The translations under genes and the position numbers were made by a program. Below the pieces are notes generated by a model. It saw nothing but the letters and a program-made list of their open reading frames with translations. It made no database searches and had not been told where the DNA came from. Positions 1-8,698 of a DNA stretch of 42,125 bases are shown piece after piece. The first letter of the stretch is position 1; every line of letters begins with the position of its first letter. Origin of the DNA: Kitasatospora phosalacinea (GTDB lineage Bacteria; Actinomycetota; Actinomycetes; Streptomycetales; Streptomycetaceae); the NCBI RefSeq assembly GCF_000716545.1, contig NZ_JNWZ01000061.1, positions 1 to 42,125 on the forward strand, given 5' to 3'.

Positions 1-141
1 GGTGAACTCCACGACCCCCAGCCACCACCCGTGATCATCAACCCACAGCCGCGACCGCCCACGCTGGGCCAGGCCGAGCGGCTTCAGGGACTCCCGCGCC
101 GCCGAGGTGATGATCCGGGGAACCGGACTGCGATCTGCCAT
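1..141 (-). CDS. DUF4304-like protein, N-terminal part only
   Basis: Partial gene: the ATG is at 141 on the minus strand and the frame stays open to the window edge, giving 47 residues. The protein begins MADRSPVPRIITSAARES and continues with LKPLGLAQRGRSRLW and WWLGVVEFT. The order of an amphipathic helix, a 'LKPLGF-x-R-x-G' turn and a strand with an aromatic pair plus VVEF resembles the start of DUF4304-type proteins. These are small actinobacterial proteins of unknown role. The family call rests on this short stretch only. The C-terminal part lies outside the window. No clear ribosome binding site was seen. Confidence 0.55.
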   Translation of the reverse strand, partial: MADRSPVPRIITSAARESLKPLGLAQRGRSRLWVDDHGWWLGVVEFT

Positions 142-699
142 GACCGGCATTATCGACCGCCCTACCGACACCCCCGCCGGTACTGAGCGTCACCGGTCCA
201 CAGAAGTCGGACCAGAACCGAATCTCGTGAACAAAGCCAACCAGGCTTGACCGCCTGCACGATCAGCGGTCCGTCCACGCCTGCGCAGGCCCTTCCGCGC
301 GGGCCGAACCTCCAGTGTGCCGCATCGGCGGGGGAGCCGAGGTCGCGTCCTGGCACCGCCGCACCCGCTGCGCGGGTGGGCTCCGGGCGGTGGATTCCTC
401 GTGAGCCACCGGTTAGCAGACCTCAAGCCTCCGCGCACACCCGCGGCCGCCCGGCTGACGCGCAGCCTGCCGGGCGGCACGTCAACTCCCGGGGCGCGAG
501 GGTGATGCCGCCGACTGCGGCCGTCGCCGGCCTGTCGGGCCCCGGTGCTGCGCCGCGAGCGGGCGGGCGGGAGGCGGAGGCCCGCCGAGACGATGGCGGG
601 GCCCGGTCGCCGCGCCCGGCGCCGCGGACCAGGCCCGAACGCACTTCGCCCCGGCGGCTGGGACGGCCGTCGGGGCGGGGGAGGCTGATGTCGTACCGG
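142..699. other. Intergenic stretch, no gene recognised
   Basis: 558 bases between the DUF4304-like start and the stop of the LAxTG protein. Open frames cross it on both strands, but their translations are Arg/Gly/Pro-rich and look like GC-rich noise. I see no RNA gene, no conserved motif and no convincing terminator. Confidence 0.5.
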
Positions 700-1632
700 T
701 CAGTCGCGGGTACCTGCGGCGCGGCGGCGGGCGAATACCACGGCGCCGGCGCCGAGCAGCACCAGCGCGGTGCCGCCGACGAGCATCGGGGTGGTGGAGG
801 AGCCGCCGCCGGTGGACGCCAGGTTCGCCGTGGTGGGCGTCGCGGACGGGCTCGTGGCGGCGGGGCTCACCGCAGTGGCCGGAACCGCGGTCTGAGCGGT
901 CGGGGCGCTCGAAGTGGCCGGGGCCTTGGTGGTGGGCGCGGGTGCCGGGGTGGTCGGTGCCTTGGTGCTGGGCGCGGGTGCCGGGGTGGTGGGGGCGGCC
1001 GGGTGCACGATCGGCAGGACCAGGTGCGAATCGTAGTCGGGCTTGACGCCGCCGGAGATGCTCTTCATGCCGACGCGGATGTCGACCTGGGACTGCGAGG
1101 CGTCGGAGTGCTTGGTGACGGTCAGCCGGAACAGGAACCGGGTGGCGCGGCCGGCCTCGATGTCCTTGGCCAGGAAGGCGGGGTCGGCGCGCAGCACCGG
1201 GTCGCATCCGGGCTTCAGCGGGAGGGTCTTCCACTGGCCTCCGTCGGCCACCTCGAGGACCAGGTCCTGCGGCTTCAGGGCTCCGTGGATGCCGTCGCGG
1301 CTGGCCTCGTTGTAGAAGGTGGGGAAGGGGATGACTCCCTTGGCCGTCCCGGGGCCCGTGTTGAGGATCTCCACGCCGAACTCGACCGGGGCCCCGCCCG
1401 CGGTGATCTCCTTCTCCGGCACCGGGAGCATGCCGACCGTCACGTTCCGCAGCTCGTCGGCGGGCACCGTGGCGCGAGCGCTCACGGTCGGAGTGCTCGC
1501 CGCGGCCGCGGCGGCCGGTTCGTCGCCGCACGCCCAGGCACTGGAGGCGCCGGTCAGGACGGGGACGGTGGCGCCGAGGACGACGGCGGCGGCGATGGAG
1601 GCGAGGCGGGCGCGGCGGGTGCGGACGGACAT
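700..1632 (-). CDS. LAxTG sortase-anchored surface protein
   Basis: 310-residue secreted protein. An N-terminal signal peptide (basic MSVRTRRAR, then a hydrophobic run to about residue 34, ending near SSAWACG) precedes a folded domain at about residues 50-205. A Pro/Thr/Ala-rich stalk follows (about 206-268), then LASTG (271-275), a hydrophobic helix and a basic tail ARRRAAGTRD. This is the standard sortase substrate layout. LAxTG is the motif used by class E sortases of Streptomyces, so covalent attachment to peptidoglycan is expected. The folded domain (with NVTVGMLPVPEKEI and LLP-type strands) is not one I recognise. It could be an Ig-like or DUF-type adhesion domain. The gene stands alone and no sortase gene is in the window. 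Start chosen at ATG 1632, just before the signal peptide. Confidence 0.85.
   Translation of the reverse strand: MSVRTRRARLASIAAAVVLGATVPVLTGASSAWACGDEPAAAAAASTPTVSARATVPADELRNVTVGMLPVPEKEITAGGAPVEFGVEILNTGPGTAKGVIPFPTFYNEASRDGIHGALKPQDLVLEVADGGQWKTLPLKPGCDPVLRADPAFLAKDIEAGRATRFLFRLTVTKHSDASQSQVDIRVGMKSISGGVKPDYDSHLVLPIVHPAAPTTPAPAPSTKAPTTPAPAPTTKAPATSSAPTAQTAVPATAVSPAATSPSATPTTANLASTGGGSSTTPMLVGGTALVLLGAGAVVFARRRAAGTRD
923..994. repeat. Two 36-bp tandem units in the wall-protein stalk
   Basis: Units 923-958 and 959-994 are nearly identical. They encode two copies of a KAPTTPAPAP(S/T)T-like 12-residue segment of the Pro/Thr-rich stalk of the LAxTG protein, so the stalk length is likely variable between strains. 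Confidence 0.8.
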
Positions 1633-2011
1633 CGGGATGATCCCTCGATAGCGGGTGGGCGAGCGGCTGGGTTCGCGTCCTTTCGGTCCGGGCCGGCGGG
1701 CCCGTCGGACGCTGTAGGAGGATCATGTCGAGCGGATATCCCCCGCCCGTGCTCGATCCGTCACCGCCGCGTAACAGCCGACAGCACACCAACCACCCGG
1801 TACTGGCAGGGCGTTTGACGTACCGTTCGAACACCCTCAAAGCCTCCAGGATCCGCCTCGACCGGACACGGCGACGTGCCGCGCGTGGAGGAGGGCGGAG
1901 CGGATCGGGGAACGGCGGCGGCGAAACAGGCCACTGCCGCCCGAGCAGGCGGTGGCCGCGCCGGCCGCATCCCCGACACCGGCTCCTGGCCGAGGGCGGC
2001 TACGCCAGGAA

Positions 2012-2197
2012 AACGCCAAGTGCGCGATCTGCTCCGTTGCGGACCTGCTCGCAGCAGCTGGCCGAGCCGAAGAGGCCCTCGCGTTCCTCGGACCGCCCCC
2101 TGGCTACCGACAGACGCGCCGAGTACCTCATCGAGCTCGGCCGCGTCGGGGAAGCCGTGGGCTTGGTCCTTCGCGTCATGGACGCCCTTTCGCGTCG
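2012..2197 (+). pseudogene. Frameshifted remnant of a TPR-repeat gene
   Basis: Two adjacent pieces in different frames read like successive tetratricopeptide helices. About 2012-2095 gives AKCAICSVADLLAAAGRAEE then ALAFL. About 2090-2197 gives RRAEYLIELGRVGEAVGLVL then RVMD. The phrases 'ADLLAAAGRxEEALALL' and 'LADYLIDLGRVDEAVALL' are typical of long Streptomyces TPR proteins, recalled from family knowledge. A shift near 2085-2105 separates them, and neither frame continues as a plausible protein on either side. There is no start and no promoter. I read it as a decayed internal fragment inside the 647-base gap 1633-2279, which otherwise shows nothing I recognise. Confidence 0.6.
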
Positions 2198-2279
2198 GAG
2201 GATCGGAGAACGGCGGAGGGCCGCCGTGACGCGAGGAAGCGCGAGGAAGGCGGTGGCGGGCCGGGCCCACCGGTGGGCG

Positions 2280-2768
2280 CTACGCCCGGGCGGGCTCGTG
2301 CTGTCCGGGGGCGGGGTCGAAGCCGTGGGTGGAGTAGGCGGGGCCGCCGTCCAGGTACGCCCGCACCGCGGTCTTGGACGTCGGGAACATCGGCGAGGGC
2401 AGCGCGTCGGCGACGGGGTGCCAGCGCACGTCCAGGTGCTTGTCCGGCTCGACGTTGGCCAGCTCGCCCGTGAACTCGGTGGCGGCGAAGACGAACAGCA
2501 CGAACCCTCCGCGTCCGTCCCAGCCCTCCTTCGCGTGGAGGGTGTGCACCAGGCGCAGGTCGGACGGCCGGGCGACGAGACCCGCCTCCTCGTACAGTTC
2601 GCGGGCGGCGGCGTGGGAGATCTCCTCGTCGGGGTCGACCTTCCCGCCCGGGACGGTCCAGGCGGGGCCCGGACTCCAGTTGCGCTTGGCGTAGTGAACG
2701 AGGGCGATCCGGTCGGTGGCCACGTCGTGGGCGATGACACCGGCCGACAGCCTGCTGGTGGCGTGCAC
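2280..2768 (-). CDS. Nudix hydrolase
   Basis: 162-residue Nudix protein. The full Nudix box is present: it starts GGKVDPDEE, is followed by RELYEEAGL, and its REL-x-EE core supplies the metal ligands. A strand with FVLFVFAATEF and a 'DKHLDVRWHPVADALP' element follow, as in MutT-like pyrophosphohydrolases that act on nucleoside diphosphate derivatives. The substrate cannot be read from the sequence. I chose the GTG at 2768 because AAGGAG lies five bases upstream and no Nudix sequence extends further. The gene lies 44 bases downstream of a Nudix-kinase fusion gene on the same strand, so the two are probably co-transcribed. Confidence 0.88.
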   Translation of the reverse strand: MHATSRLSAGVIAHDVATDRIALVHYAKRNWSPGPAWTVPGGKVDPDEEISHAAARELYEEAGLVARPSDLRLVHTLHAKEGWDGRGGFVLFVFAATEFTGELANVEPDKHLDVRWHPVADALPSPMFPTSKTAVRAYLDGGPAYSTHGFDPAPGQHEPARA

Positions 2769-2812
2769 TGGGGCTCCTTGGAAAGGGGGGCGGGACGGGG
2801 GAGGGGTCGGTT

Positions 2813-3838
2813 CTAGACGTCGAGGGCGGGAAGGCCGGCCAGCCCGGTGTCGCGCATGATCAGCTCGATGGTGTCCGGCAGCGGGCTGTCGGCGCCGACG
2901 ACGCTCTCGACCCCGCCGGGCAGGAGGTCGCGCTCGCGGTACCAGCCGCGCAGGGTGTCGGCGGTGACGGCCGCCTGCAGTTCGGGGTCGGGCTTCGAAG
3001 CGTGCCGCCGCAGGGTCTCCTCGAAGGGGACGTCCAGGTAGTAGCAGCGGGTGGTGCCGCGGTGGTCGTCGGCCAGGCGCTGGAGCACGGGGCCGTAGCG
3101 CTCGGCGGACAGGATGCCTTCGACGACGACGTGGTAGCCGGCGTCCAGCGCGTAGCGGGCCACGGTGTCGATGAGACCGATGTTCGCGCCGCCGTGCCGG
3201 TCGTGCTCGCGCAGCACGACGCGGCGCAGGTTGTCCTGCCCGACGATCGCCAGGCCCCGCCCGAACGCCGCCCGCAGGGCCGTCGCGACGGAGGACTTGC
3301 CCGACGCGGAGTTGCCCCGGAGGATCACTAGCCGGGTGCCGGCGCTCCCTACGGCCGTCCGGCGGGCAACCGGTGCCGTGCGGCCGGTGGTGCCGCCTGG
3401 GCCCGGCCGGCCGGTGACGGACAGCGGGCGGTCGGCGGCGATGTGGGCGAGGGCGTCGGCCGTGTAGGCGACGATCGGCTCCGGCAGGGCGTCCAGCGGC
3501 CACCACTTCAACCGGGAGCACTTGTCCGGTTCCCGGTTGGTGATCCGCCCGGTGTACGCGCGGACGGTGAAGAACAACTGCAGCCTCCCGAGGCCGTCGT
3601 CGGCGTCCAAGTGGTGCAGGCTGTGGACGAGGACGAGGTCCTCCTCGCGGATGCGGATGCCGAGTTCCTCCTCGGCCTCCCGGGCCATGCCGCGCAGCAC
3701 CGACTCGCCCGCCTCCAAGTGGCCCGCCGGGGCGTGCCAGTGGCCTTCGCCGAACGAGGTTCCGGCACGGCGGCCCAGCAGCACCCGGCCGTCCTCGATC
3801 AGCACCAGGTGAACCCCCACCACCAGTGTGTGCGGCAA
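2813..3838 (-). CDS. Nudix hydrolase fused to P-loop kinase
   Basis: 341-residue two-domain protein. Residues 1-140 form a Nudix domain (box at about 39-61 with G39, E44, R53-E54 and EEE 56-58). A Pro/Gly/Thr-rich linker (about 140-167) leads to a P-loop kinase domain (about 168-341) with Walker A GNSASGKS at 175-182. Further kinase motifs are QDNLRRVVLREHD, a 'VVVEGIL' strand and 'YYLDVPFEETLRRHASKP', which may form a lid. The kinase half resembles stand-alone actinobacterial kinases of unknown substrate (zeta-toxin/nucleotide-kinase-like). The likely start is TTG 3838, seven bases after AGGAG. Co-occurrence with a second Nudix gene downstream suggests a shared nucleotide or cofactor substrate, but this is inference. 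Confidence 0.85.
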   Translation of the reverse strand: MPHTLVVGVHLVLIEDGRVLLGRRAGTSFGEGHWHAPAGHLEAGESVLRGMAREAEEELGIRIREEDLVLVHSLHHLDADDGLGRLQLFFTVRAYTGRITNREPDKCSRLKWWPLDALPEPIVAYTADALAHIAADRPLSVTGRPGPGGTTGRTAPVARRTAVGSAGTRLVILRGNSASGKSSVATALRAAFGRGLAIVGQDNLRRVVLREHDRHGGANIGLIDTVARYALDAGYHVVVEGILSAERYGPVLQRLADDHRGTTRCYYLDVPFEETLRRHASKPDPELQAAVTADTLRGWYRERDLLPGGVESVVGADSPLPDTIELIMRDTGLAGLPALDV

Positions 3839-4370
3839 CGGACTTCTCCTTCCTCGGGGAGCGGAACGCGAACACCGGCAGCAGCCGGACCGGTTCAGGG
3901 CACGGCGCAGCAGCGGTCGGCTGAATGATCGATCGCCGTACGCGAGTGCGCTTGCAGGTCTCTCACCGTAGGCGGCGCTCTGGGGTCGTGTCGGCGTGTC
4001 CCGGTCGAAGCACCCGATCCGGTGGATCCGCTCAACTGGTCATATTCGCAACGGTGTTGTCGGTCGGCGCGGCCACTGTGGCACGGGGCGCCGACAGCTG
4101 GGCCGGAGCGGGTGCGGACCCCGTTCCTGGCGGCCGGCTGTGCGGCGGGCGTGCGACTCCCACGACGTGGGCGGGCTCCCGTTCCCAGGAGGGAAGGGCG
4201 GTGTTCCAGGAGGGTGTCCGGGTAGCGCCTGAGGATCTGGGAACCGGTCTGCGGCGGGGTGAGGCGGTGGGCACGGCCGCCAGGCCGTCCCGCATTGCGC
4301 CCCGTCCGCCCCGCGGGGACGCTGGACCCGGCGGGCGGGTGCCCGCCCGCGCGAGCGGAGGAGGCCAGCG
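3839..4370. other. Intergenic region between divergent genes, no gene recognised
   Basis: 532 bases separate the Nudix-kinase start from the ABM-like gene. The open frames here read as Arg/Gly/Pro-rich sequence without family features. Base composition drops slightly around 4030-4080, where promoters could lie, but I cannot place a -35/-10 pair with confidence. Confidence 0.45.
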
Positions 4371-4673
4371 GTGAGGTTCATCCAGATCATCGAGTACCGG
4401 ACCGGGCGGATCGACGAGTTCAACGAGCTGCTGGACGAGTGGGTCGCCGAGAACGAGGGCCACCGCCTCGCCGTGCGCGCCCTGCAGACCCGGGACCGCG
4501 ACGGCACCGACACCTACCTGAACATCGTGGAGTTCCCCTCGTACGAGGTGGCGATGGAGAACTCGCAGCGCCCCGAGACCGCCGAGTTCGCGGCCCGGGT
4601 CGCCGGGCTGTGCGACGGCCCGCCGACCTTCCGCAACCTGGACGTGATCGGCGACCGCACCCTGTCCGACTGA
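4371..4673 (+). CDS. Small ABM-like (dimeric alpha/beta barrel) protein
   Basis: 100-residue protein with the strand-helix-strand rhythm of the antibiotic-biosynthesis-monooxygenase/Dabb fold: MRFIQIIEYRTG, helix IDEFNELLDEWVAENEG, strand LAVRALQTRDRDGTDTYLNIVEFPS, then helix YEVAMENSQRPETAEFAARVAGLC. Members include small monooxygenases, heme-degrading enzymes and proteins with no known activity, and no catalytic residue can be assigned here. The GTG at 4371 follows GGAGGCCAGC. The gene is 84 bases upstream of an acyl-CoA ligase on the same strand, so a shared transcript is possible. Confidence 0.75.
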   Translation: MRFIQIIEYRTGRIDEFNELLDEWVAENEGHRLAVRALQTRDRDGTDTYLNIVEFPSYEVAMENSQRPETAEFAARVAGLCDGPPTFRNLDVIGDRTLSD

Positions 4674-4757
4674 AGGACCCGGAAGAGGGCTGGTCAGGGC
4701 GGCCCGGACTGCGCAGCATGGGTACCCGCCGGTACCGCCGCTCCCAGGAGGCCCTCC

Positions 4758-6500
4758 TTGTCCCGTGACCAGCTCAGCTACTCCTCCGGCCCGTCCGGCA
4801 CGCCCCTGCTTGGCGACACGATCGGGGACAACCTCGACCGGGCGGTGCGCGCCTTCCCGGACCGGGAGGCGCTGGTGGAGTGCGCCACCGGCCGCCGTTG
4901 GACGTACGCCGAGTTCGCCGCCGACGTGGACGCGGTGGCGCTCGGGCTGCGCGCGCGGGGCGTCGGCAGGGGCGACCGGGTCGGCATCTGGGCCCCCAAC
5001 CGGGCCGAGTGGACGCTCACCCAGTACGCCACCGCCCGGCTCGGCGCGATCCTGGTGACGATCAACCCGGCTTACCGGGCGCACGAGTTGGAGTACGTGC
5101 TCGGTCAGGCGGGCGTGCGGCTGCTGGTGGCCGCCGAGCGCTTCAAGACCTCCGACTACGCGGCGATGATCGCCGAAGTGCGCCCGCGCTGCCCCGAACT
5201 GGCGGACACGGTACTGCTGGACGGCCCGGACTGGCCGGCGCTGCTGGCCGCCGGGCGGGCCGGTGACCCGGCGGAACTCGCGTCGATCGCACGGGAGTTG
5301 AGCGCCGACGACCCGATCAACATCCAGTACACCTCGGGCACCACCGGCTTCCCCAAGGGCGCCACCCTCTCGCACCACAACATCCTGAACAACGGCTACT
5401 TCGTGGGCGAGCTGTGCGGCTACACCGAGCGGGACCGGATCTGCCTGCCGGTGCCGTTCTACCACTGCTTCGGCATGGTGATGGGCAACCTCGCGGCCAC
5501 CTCGCACGGCGCCTGCACGGTGATCCCCGCCCCGGCGTTCGACGCCGCCGCCACCCTGGCCGCGGTGGCCGCCGAGCGCTGCACCTCGCTGTACGGGGTG
5601 CCGACCATGTTCATCGCCGAACTGGCCGACCCGGGCTTCGACGGGTACGACCTGTCCAGCCTGCGCACCGGCATCATGGCGGGCGCCCCGTGCCCGACCG
5701 AGGTGATGAAGGGCGTGATGGAGCGGATGGGCATGGCGGAGGTGTCGATCTGCTACGGCATGACGGAGACCTCCCCGGTGTCCACCCAGACCCGGGTGGA
5801 CGACTCGGCGGAGCGCCGGGTCTCCACCGTCGGCCGGGTCGGACCGCACCTGGAGGTCAAGGTGGTCGACCCGGACACCGGCCGCACCGTGCCGCGCGGC
5901 GAGCCCGGCGAACTGTGCACCCGCGGCTACTCGGTGATGCTCGGTTACTGGGCCGAGCCGGCCAAGACCGCCGAGGCGATCGACGCCGCCCGCTGGATGC
6001 ACACCGGCGACCTGGCGGTGATGGACCGGGACGGCTACCTGTCGATCACCGGCCGGATCAAGGACATGGTGATCCGCGGCGGCGAGAACGTCTACCCGCG
6101 CGAGATCGAGGAGTTCCTGTACACCCACCCCGACGTGCTCGACGTCCAGGTGATCGGGGTGCCCGACGCCAGGTACGGCGAGGAGCTGATGGCCTGGGTG
6201 CGGATGCGCGAGGGCGCGCGGCCGCTGACGGCCGGGGCGGTGCGCGCGTTCTGTGCCGGACGGCTCGCCCACTTCAAGATCCCGCGCTACGTGCACGTGG
6301 TCGAGGAGTTCCCGATGACCGTCACCGGCAAGGTCTGCAAGGTCGAGATGCGCGAGCTGGCGGTCGCCCTCCTGGCCGGAGGGGCGGGAGAGGCGGGAGG
6401 GACGGGAGAGGCGTGGGAGGCGGGGGAGACCGACGAGGGGGGAGAGACCGACGAGGGGGGCGAGGCCGGGAGGGCCGGGGAGCCGAGCACCCCGCGCTGA
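4758..6500 (+). CDS. Acyl-CoA ligase (AMP-binding, fatty-acid type)
   Basis: 580-residue member of the adenylate-forming superfamily. It is expected to activate a carboxylic acid with ATP and load it on CoA. Motifs: the P-loop-like [11 protein letters not shown] from residue 191, GMTETSP (A5), [13 protein letters not shown] (A7), [20 protein letters not shown] (A8) and the C-terminal catalytic lysine in TGKVCK (K525). [12 protein letters not shown] and the overall length are typical of medium- or long-chain fatty acyl-CoA synthetases. The true chain length is unknown. TTG 4758 is seven bases after AGGAG. After about residue 540 the protein ends in a Gly/Glu-rich low-complexity tail encoded by repetitive DNA, not part of the fold. 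A strong hairpin lies 31 bases downstream. Confidence 0.93.
   Translation: MSRDQLSYSSGPSGTPLLGDTIGDNLDRAVRAFPDREALVECATGRRWTYAEFAADVDAVALGLRARGVGRGDRVGIWAPNRAEWTLTQYATARLGAILVTINPAYRAHELEYVLGQAGVRLLVAAERFKTSDYAAMIAEVRPRCPELADTVLLDGPDWPALLAAGRAGDPAELASIARELSADDPINIQYTSGTTGFPKGATLSHHNILNNGYFVGELCGYTERDRICLPVPFYHCFGMVMGNLAATSHGACTVIPAPAFDAAATLAAVAAERCTSLYGVPTMFIAELADPGFDGYDLSSLRTGIMAGAPCPTEVMKGVMERMGMAEVSICYGMTETSPVSTQTRVDDSAERRVSTVGRVGPHLEVKVVDPDTGRTVPRGEPGELCTRGYSVMLGYWAEPAKTAEAIDAARWMHTGDLAVMDRDGYLSITGRIKDMVIRGGENVYPREIEEFLYTHPDVLDVQVIGVPDARYGEELMAWVRMREGARPLTAGAVRAFCAGRLAHFKIPRYVHVVEEFPMTVTGKVCKVEMRELAVALLAGGAGEAGGTGEAWEAGETDEGGETDEGGEAGRAGEPSTPR
6426..6461. repeat. Two 18-bp tandem units in the ligase tail
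   Basis: Units 6426-6443 and 6444-6461 differ only in the last base and encode ETDEGG twice. They lie in a wider purine-rich GGGAG(A/G) tract (about 6380-6480) that produces the low-complexity C-terminus of the acyl-CoA ligase. Confidence 0.8.
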
Positions 6501-6530
6501 CGCGCGTCGACCTGTACTGACCAGGCAGTT

Positions 6531-6568
6531 CACGGAGGCCGGACCCCGCCCGGGGCCCGGCCTCCGTG
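6531..6568 (+). terminator. Hairpin terminator after the acyl-CoA ligase
   Basis: A perfect 12-bp stem, CACGGAGGCCGG at 6531-6542 pairing with CCGGCCTCCGTG at 6557-6568, around a 14-base loop. There is no T-tract, as is usual in Streptomyces. Confidence 0.75.
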
Positions 6569-6600
6569 CGGGCGGCCGTGCACCGAAGCTGTCACAGGTC

Positions 6601-6629
6601 TTGACGCCCACTTTTCTCATACGTTAAAT
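6601..6629 (+). promoter_or_regulatory. Candidate sigma-70-type promoter of the beta-helix gene
   Basis: TTGACG (6601-6606), 17-base spacer, TTAAAT (6624-6629), in an unusually AT-rich patch for this window. It lies about 100 bases before the ATG at 6736. The -35 matches the housekeeping consensus at 5 of 6 positions. The -10 is only fair (TTAAAT against TATAAT). Confidence 0.55.
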
Positions 6630-6735
6630 CTCGGCGTGAAGTAAGCGGTCGGGGTCTGCGGCTGACGTGCGGTCAGCACGGCTCCCCGGGCCCGGCCGCC
6701 GTCCCCCGGATCCCACCAGACGGGTGTGCACCCCC

Positions 6736-8586
6736 ATGAACCGAGCTCCCCGGTCCCGCCGCTACGGCCTCGCGGCGGCCGCCGCCACCGCCCTGGTCGC
6801 GGCCCTCGTCGCCCCCACCACCCAGGCCGCCGCGGCCCCCGTCCCGCCCGGCGGCGGCAGCCTCGGCGAGAACGTGATCGTCCTCGACCCGGGCATGCCC
6901 AAGGCCGAGGTCCAGGACCGCCTGAACGCGCTCGCCCGGGCCCAGGCCGGCAACGAGTTCGGCCCCCAGCGCTACGCGGTCCTGTTCAAGCCCGGCACCT
7001 ACGGCACCGCCGCCGACCCCCTGGTCTTCCCGGTCGGCTTCTACGAGAGCGTCGCCGGCCTCGGCCGCAACCCCGGCGACGTGGTCGTCAACGGCTCCGT
7101 CAACGTGTACAACCAGTGCGTCGGCGGCGACCAGTCGCAGTGCTACGCCACCACCAACTTCTGGCGCTCGCTGAGCAACCTGACGGTCAACGTCGCGGGC
7201 CAGAGCGGCTGTTACGGCAACACCGACTTCTGGGCGGTCTCCCAGGCCGCGCCGCTGCGCCGGGTCCAGCTGAACGGCAACGTGACGCTGATGGACTACT
7301 GCACCGGTTCGCCCGCCTGGGCCAGCGGCGGCTTCATCGCCGACTCCAAGTTCACCGGCGCCACCGTCGTCAACGGCTCCCAGCAGCAGTTCTTCACCCG
7401 CAACAGCAACCTGGACGGCTGGAGCAACGGCGTCTGGAACCAGGTCTTCTGCGGCACCGAGGGCGCCCCCGCCCAGTCCTTCTCCACCGAGCAGGGCGCC
7501 GCCCCTTACACCACCCTCGACACCTGCCCGGTCACCCGCGAGGCCCCCTACCTGTACCTGGACGACAAGGGCGGCTACCGGGTCTTCGTGCCCGCCGCCC
7601 AGCGCGACTCCCGCGGCACCAGCTGGGAGCACGGCGCCACCCCGGGCCGCTCGATCGCCCTGGACGACTTCTACCTGGTCCGCCCCGGCAGCACCGTCCA
7701 GCAGATCAACGCCGCCCTCCGGGCCGGCCGCAACCTGCTGCTCACCCCCGGCGTGTACGAGCTGCCCGAGGCGATCAAGGTCACCCGCCCCGGCACCCAG
7801 GTCGTCGGCCTCGGCTTCGCCACCCTCGTCCCGACCGGGGGCAACGCCGCGATCAAGGTCGACGACGTGGACGGCGTCAACGTCTCCGGCCTGATCATCG
7901 ACGCCGGGCAGGAGAAGTCGCAGGTGCTGATGCAGGTCGGCAACCGCGGCAGCAAGGACTCGCACCGGGCGGACCCGATCGCGCTGTCCGACGTGTTCTT
8001 CCGGGTCGGCGGCGCGCTGAACGGCTCCGCCACCACCGCGCTGGAGGTCAACAGCGACGACACCCTGATCGACGACGCCTGGATCTGGCGCGCCGACCAC
8101 GGCACCGGCGGCGGCACCTGGACCAGCGCCCGCAGCGACACCGGACTGGTCGTCAACGGCGACCGGGTCACCGCCACCGGCCTCGCCGTCGAGCACTTCC
8201 AGAAGACCGAGGTGCAGTGGAACGGCGAGCAGGGCCGGGTGGTGTTCTTCCAGAACGAGAACCCCTACGACGTGCCGAACCAGGCCGCGTGGACGGCGAG
8301 CGAGCAGCAGAAGGGCTACCCGGCGTTCGCCGTCGGCCCGAAGGTGAAGACCTTCGAGGGCTGGGGCATGGGCAGCTACTCCTACTTCAACCAGGGCGTC
8401 GACATCCGCAACTCGATGGCCTTCCAGGCCCCCGTCGTCCCCGGCGTCAAGTTCCACGACCTGCTGACCGTCTTCCTCAACGGCTCCGGCGGCATCGACT
8501 CGGTGATCAACGGCACCGGCCGCGCCGTCGACCCCACCTTCGGAGGCCCCAGCAACGTCGTCTCCTACCCCGTGGCCACCCCCTGA
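6736..8586 (+). CDS. Secreted right-handed beta-helix protein
   Basis: 616-residue exported protein. A signal peptide follows the ATG at 6736 (basic MNRAPRSRRYG, then an Ala-rich hydrophobic run ending near TQAAAAP). The upstream in-frame start at 6667 would bury this signal. The mature part begins LGENVIVLDPGMPKAEVQ and contains KPGTYG, VAGLGRNPGDVVVNGSVNVY and repeated short strands with Asn/Gly turns, the signature of a pectin-lyase-like parallel beta-helix. Homologues in Streptomyces often carry the database label 'adenylyl cyclase'. I see no nucleotide cyclase motif and consider that label unsupported. The next gene is a GH16 glucanase, so a role in binding or cleaving polysaccharide outside the cell is likely. 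The catalytic residues are not identifiable. Confidence 0.85.
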   Translation: MNRAPRSRRYGLAAAAATALVAALVAPTTQAAAAPVPPGGGSLGENVIVLDPGMPKAEVQDRLNALARAQAGNEFGPQRYAVLFKPGTYGTAADPLVFPVGFYESVAGLGRNPGDVVVNGSVNVYNQCVGGDQSQCYATTNFWRSLSNLTVNVAGQSGCYGNTDFWAVSQAAPLRRVQLNGNVTLMDYCTGSPAWASGGFIADSKFTGATVVNGSQQQFFTRNSNLDGWSNGVWNQVFCGTEGAPAQSFSTEQGAAPYTTLDTCPVTREAPYLYLDDKGGYRVFVPAAQRDSRGTSWEHGATPGRSIALDDFYLVRPGSTVQQINAALRAGRNLLLTPGVYELPEAIKVTRPGTQVVGLGFATLVPTGGNAAIKVDDVDGVNVSGLIIDAGQEKSQVLMQVGNRGSKDSHRADPIALSDVFFRVGGALNGSATTALEVNSDDTLIDDAWIWRADHGTGGGTWTSARSDTGLVVNGDRVTATGLAVEHFQKTEVQWNGEQGRVVFFQNENPYDVPNQAAWTASEQQKGYPAFAVGPKVKTFEGWGMGSYSYFNQGVDIRNSMAFQAPVVPGVKFHDLLTVFLNGSGGIDSVINGTGRAVDPTFGGPSNVVSYPVATP

Positions 8587-8613
8587 CGGGCCCCTGACCG
8601 TCCCTCCCGACCC

Positions 8614-8651
8614 GGCCCGCCGCGTACTCCGGCCCGAGAACGCGGCGGGCC
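8614..8651 (+). terminator. Hairpin terminator between beta-helix and GH16 genes
   Basis: A perfect 11-bp stem, GGCCCGCCGCG (8614-8624) with CGCGGCGGGCC (8641-8651), and a 16-base loop. It sits 28 bases after the beta-helix stop and about 48 bases before the GH16 start, so the two genes may be transcribed separately or attenuated. Confidence 0.7.
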
Positions 8652-8698
8652 GCACCACGTACGCCCCCCACCCACCCCCCATTGCAGCGGAGTCCCCC

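Noticed and set aside
247..1818. Long plus-strand frame opposite the LAxTG gene
   Set aside because: Gly/Arg-rich translation without family features. The opposite strand carries signal peptide, stalk and sorting signal.
3925..4374. Possible gene upstream of the ABM-like protein
   Set aside because: Composition and lack of any motif or SD suggest non-coding DNA.
4032..6620. 862-codon minus-strand frame
   Set aside because: It is antisense to the acyl-CoA ligase and gives His/Arg/Gly-rich sequence, a usual shadow in high-GC DNA.
6736..8586. Reading the beta-helix protein as an adenylyl cyclase
   Set aside because: It is exported and lacks any cyclase catalytic motif. The label seems to be inherited annotation.
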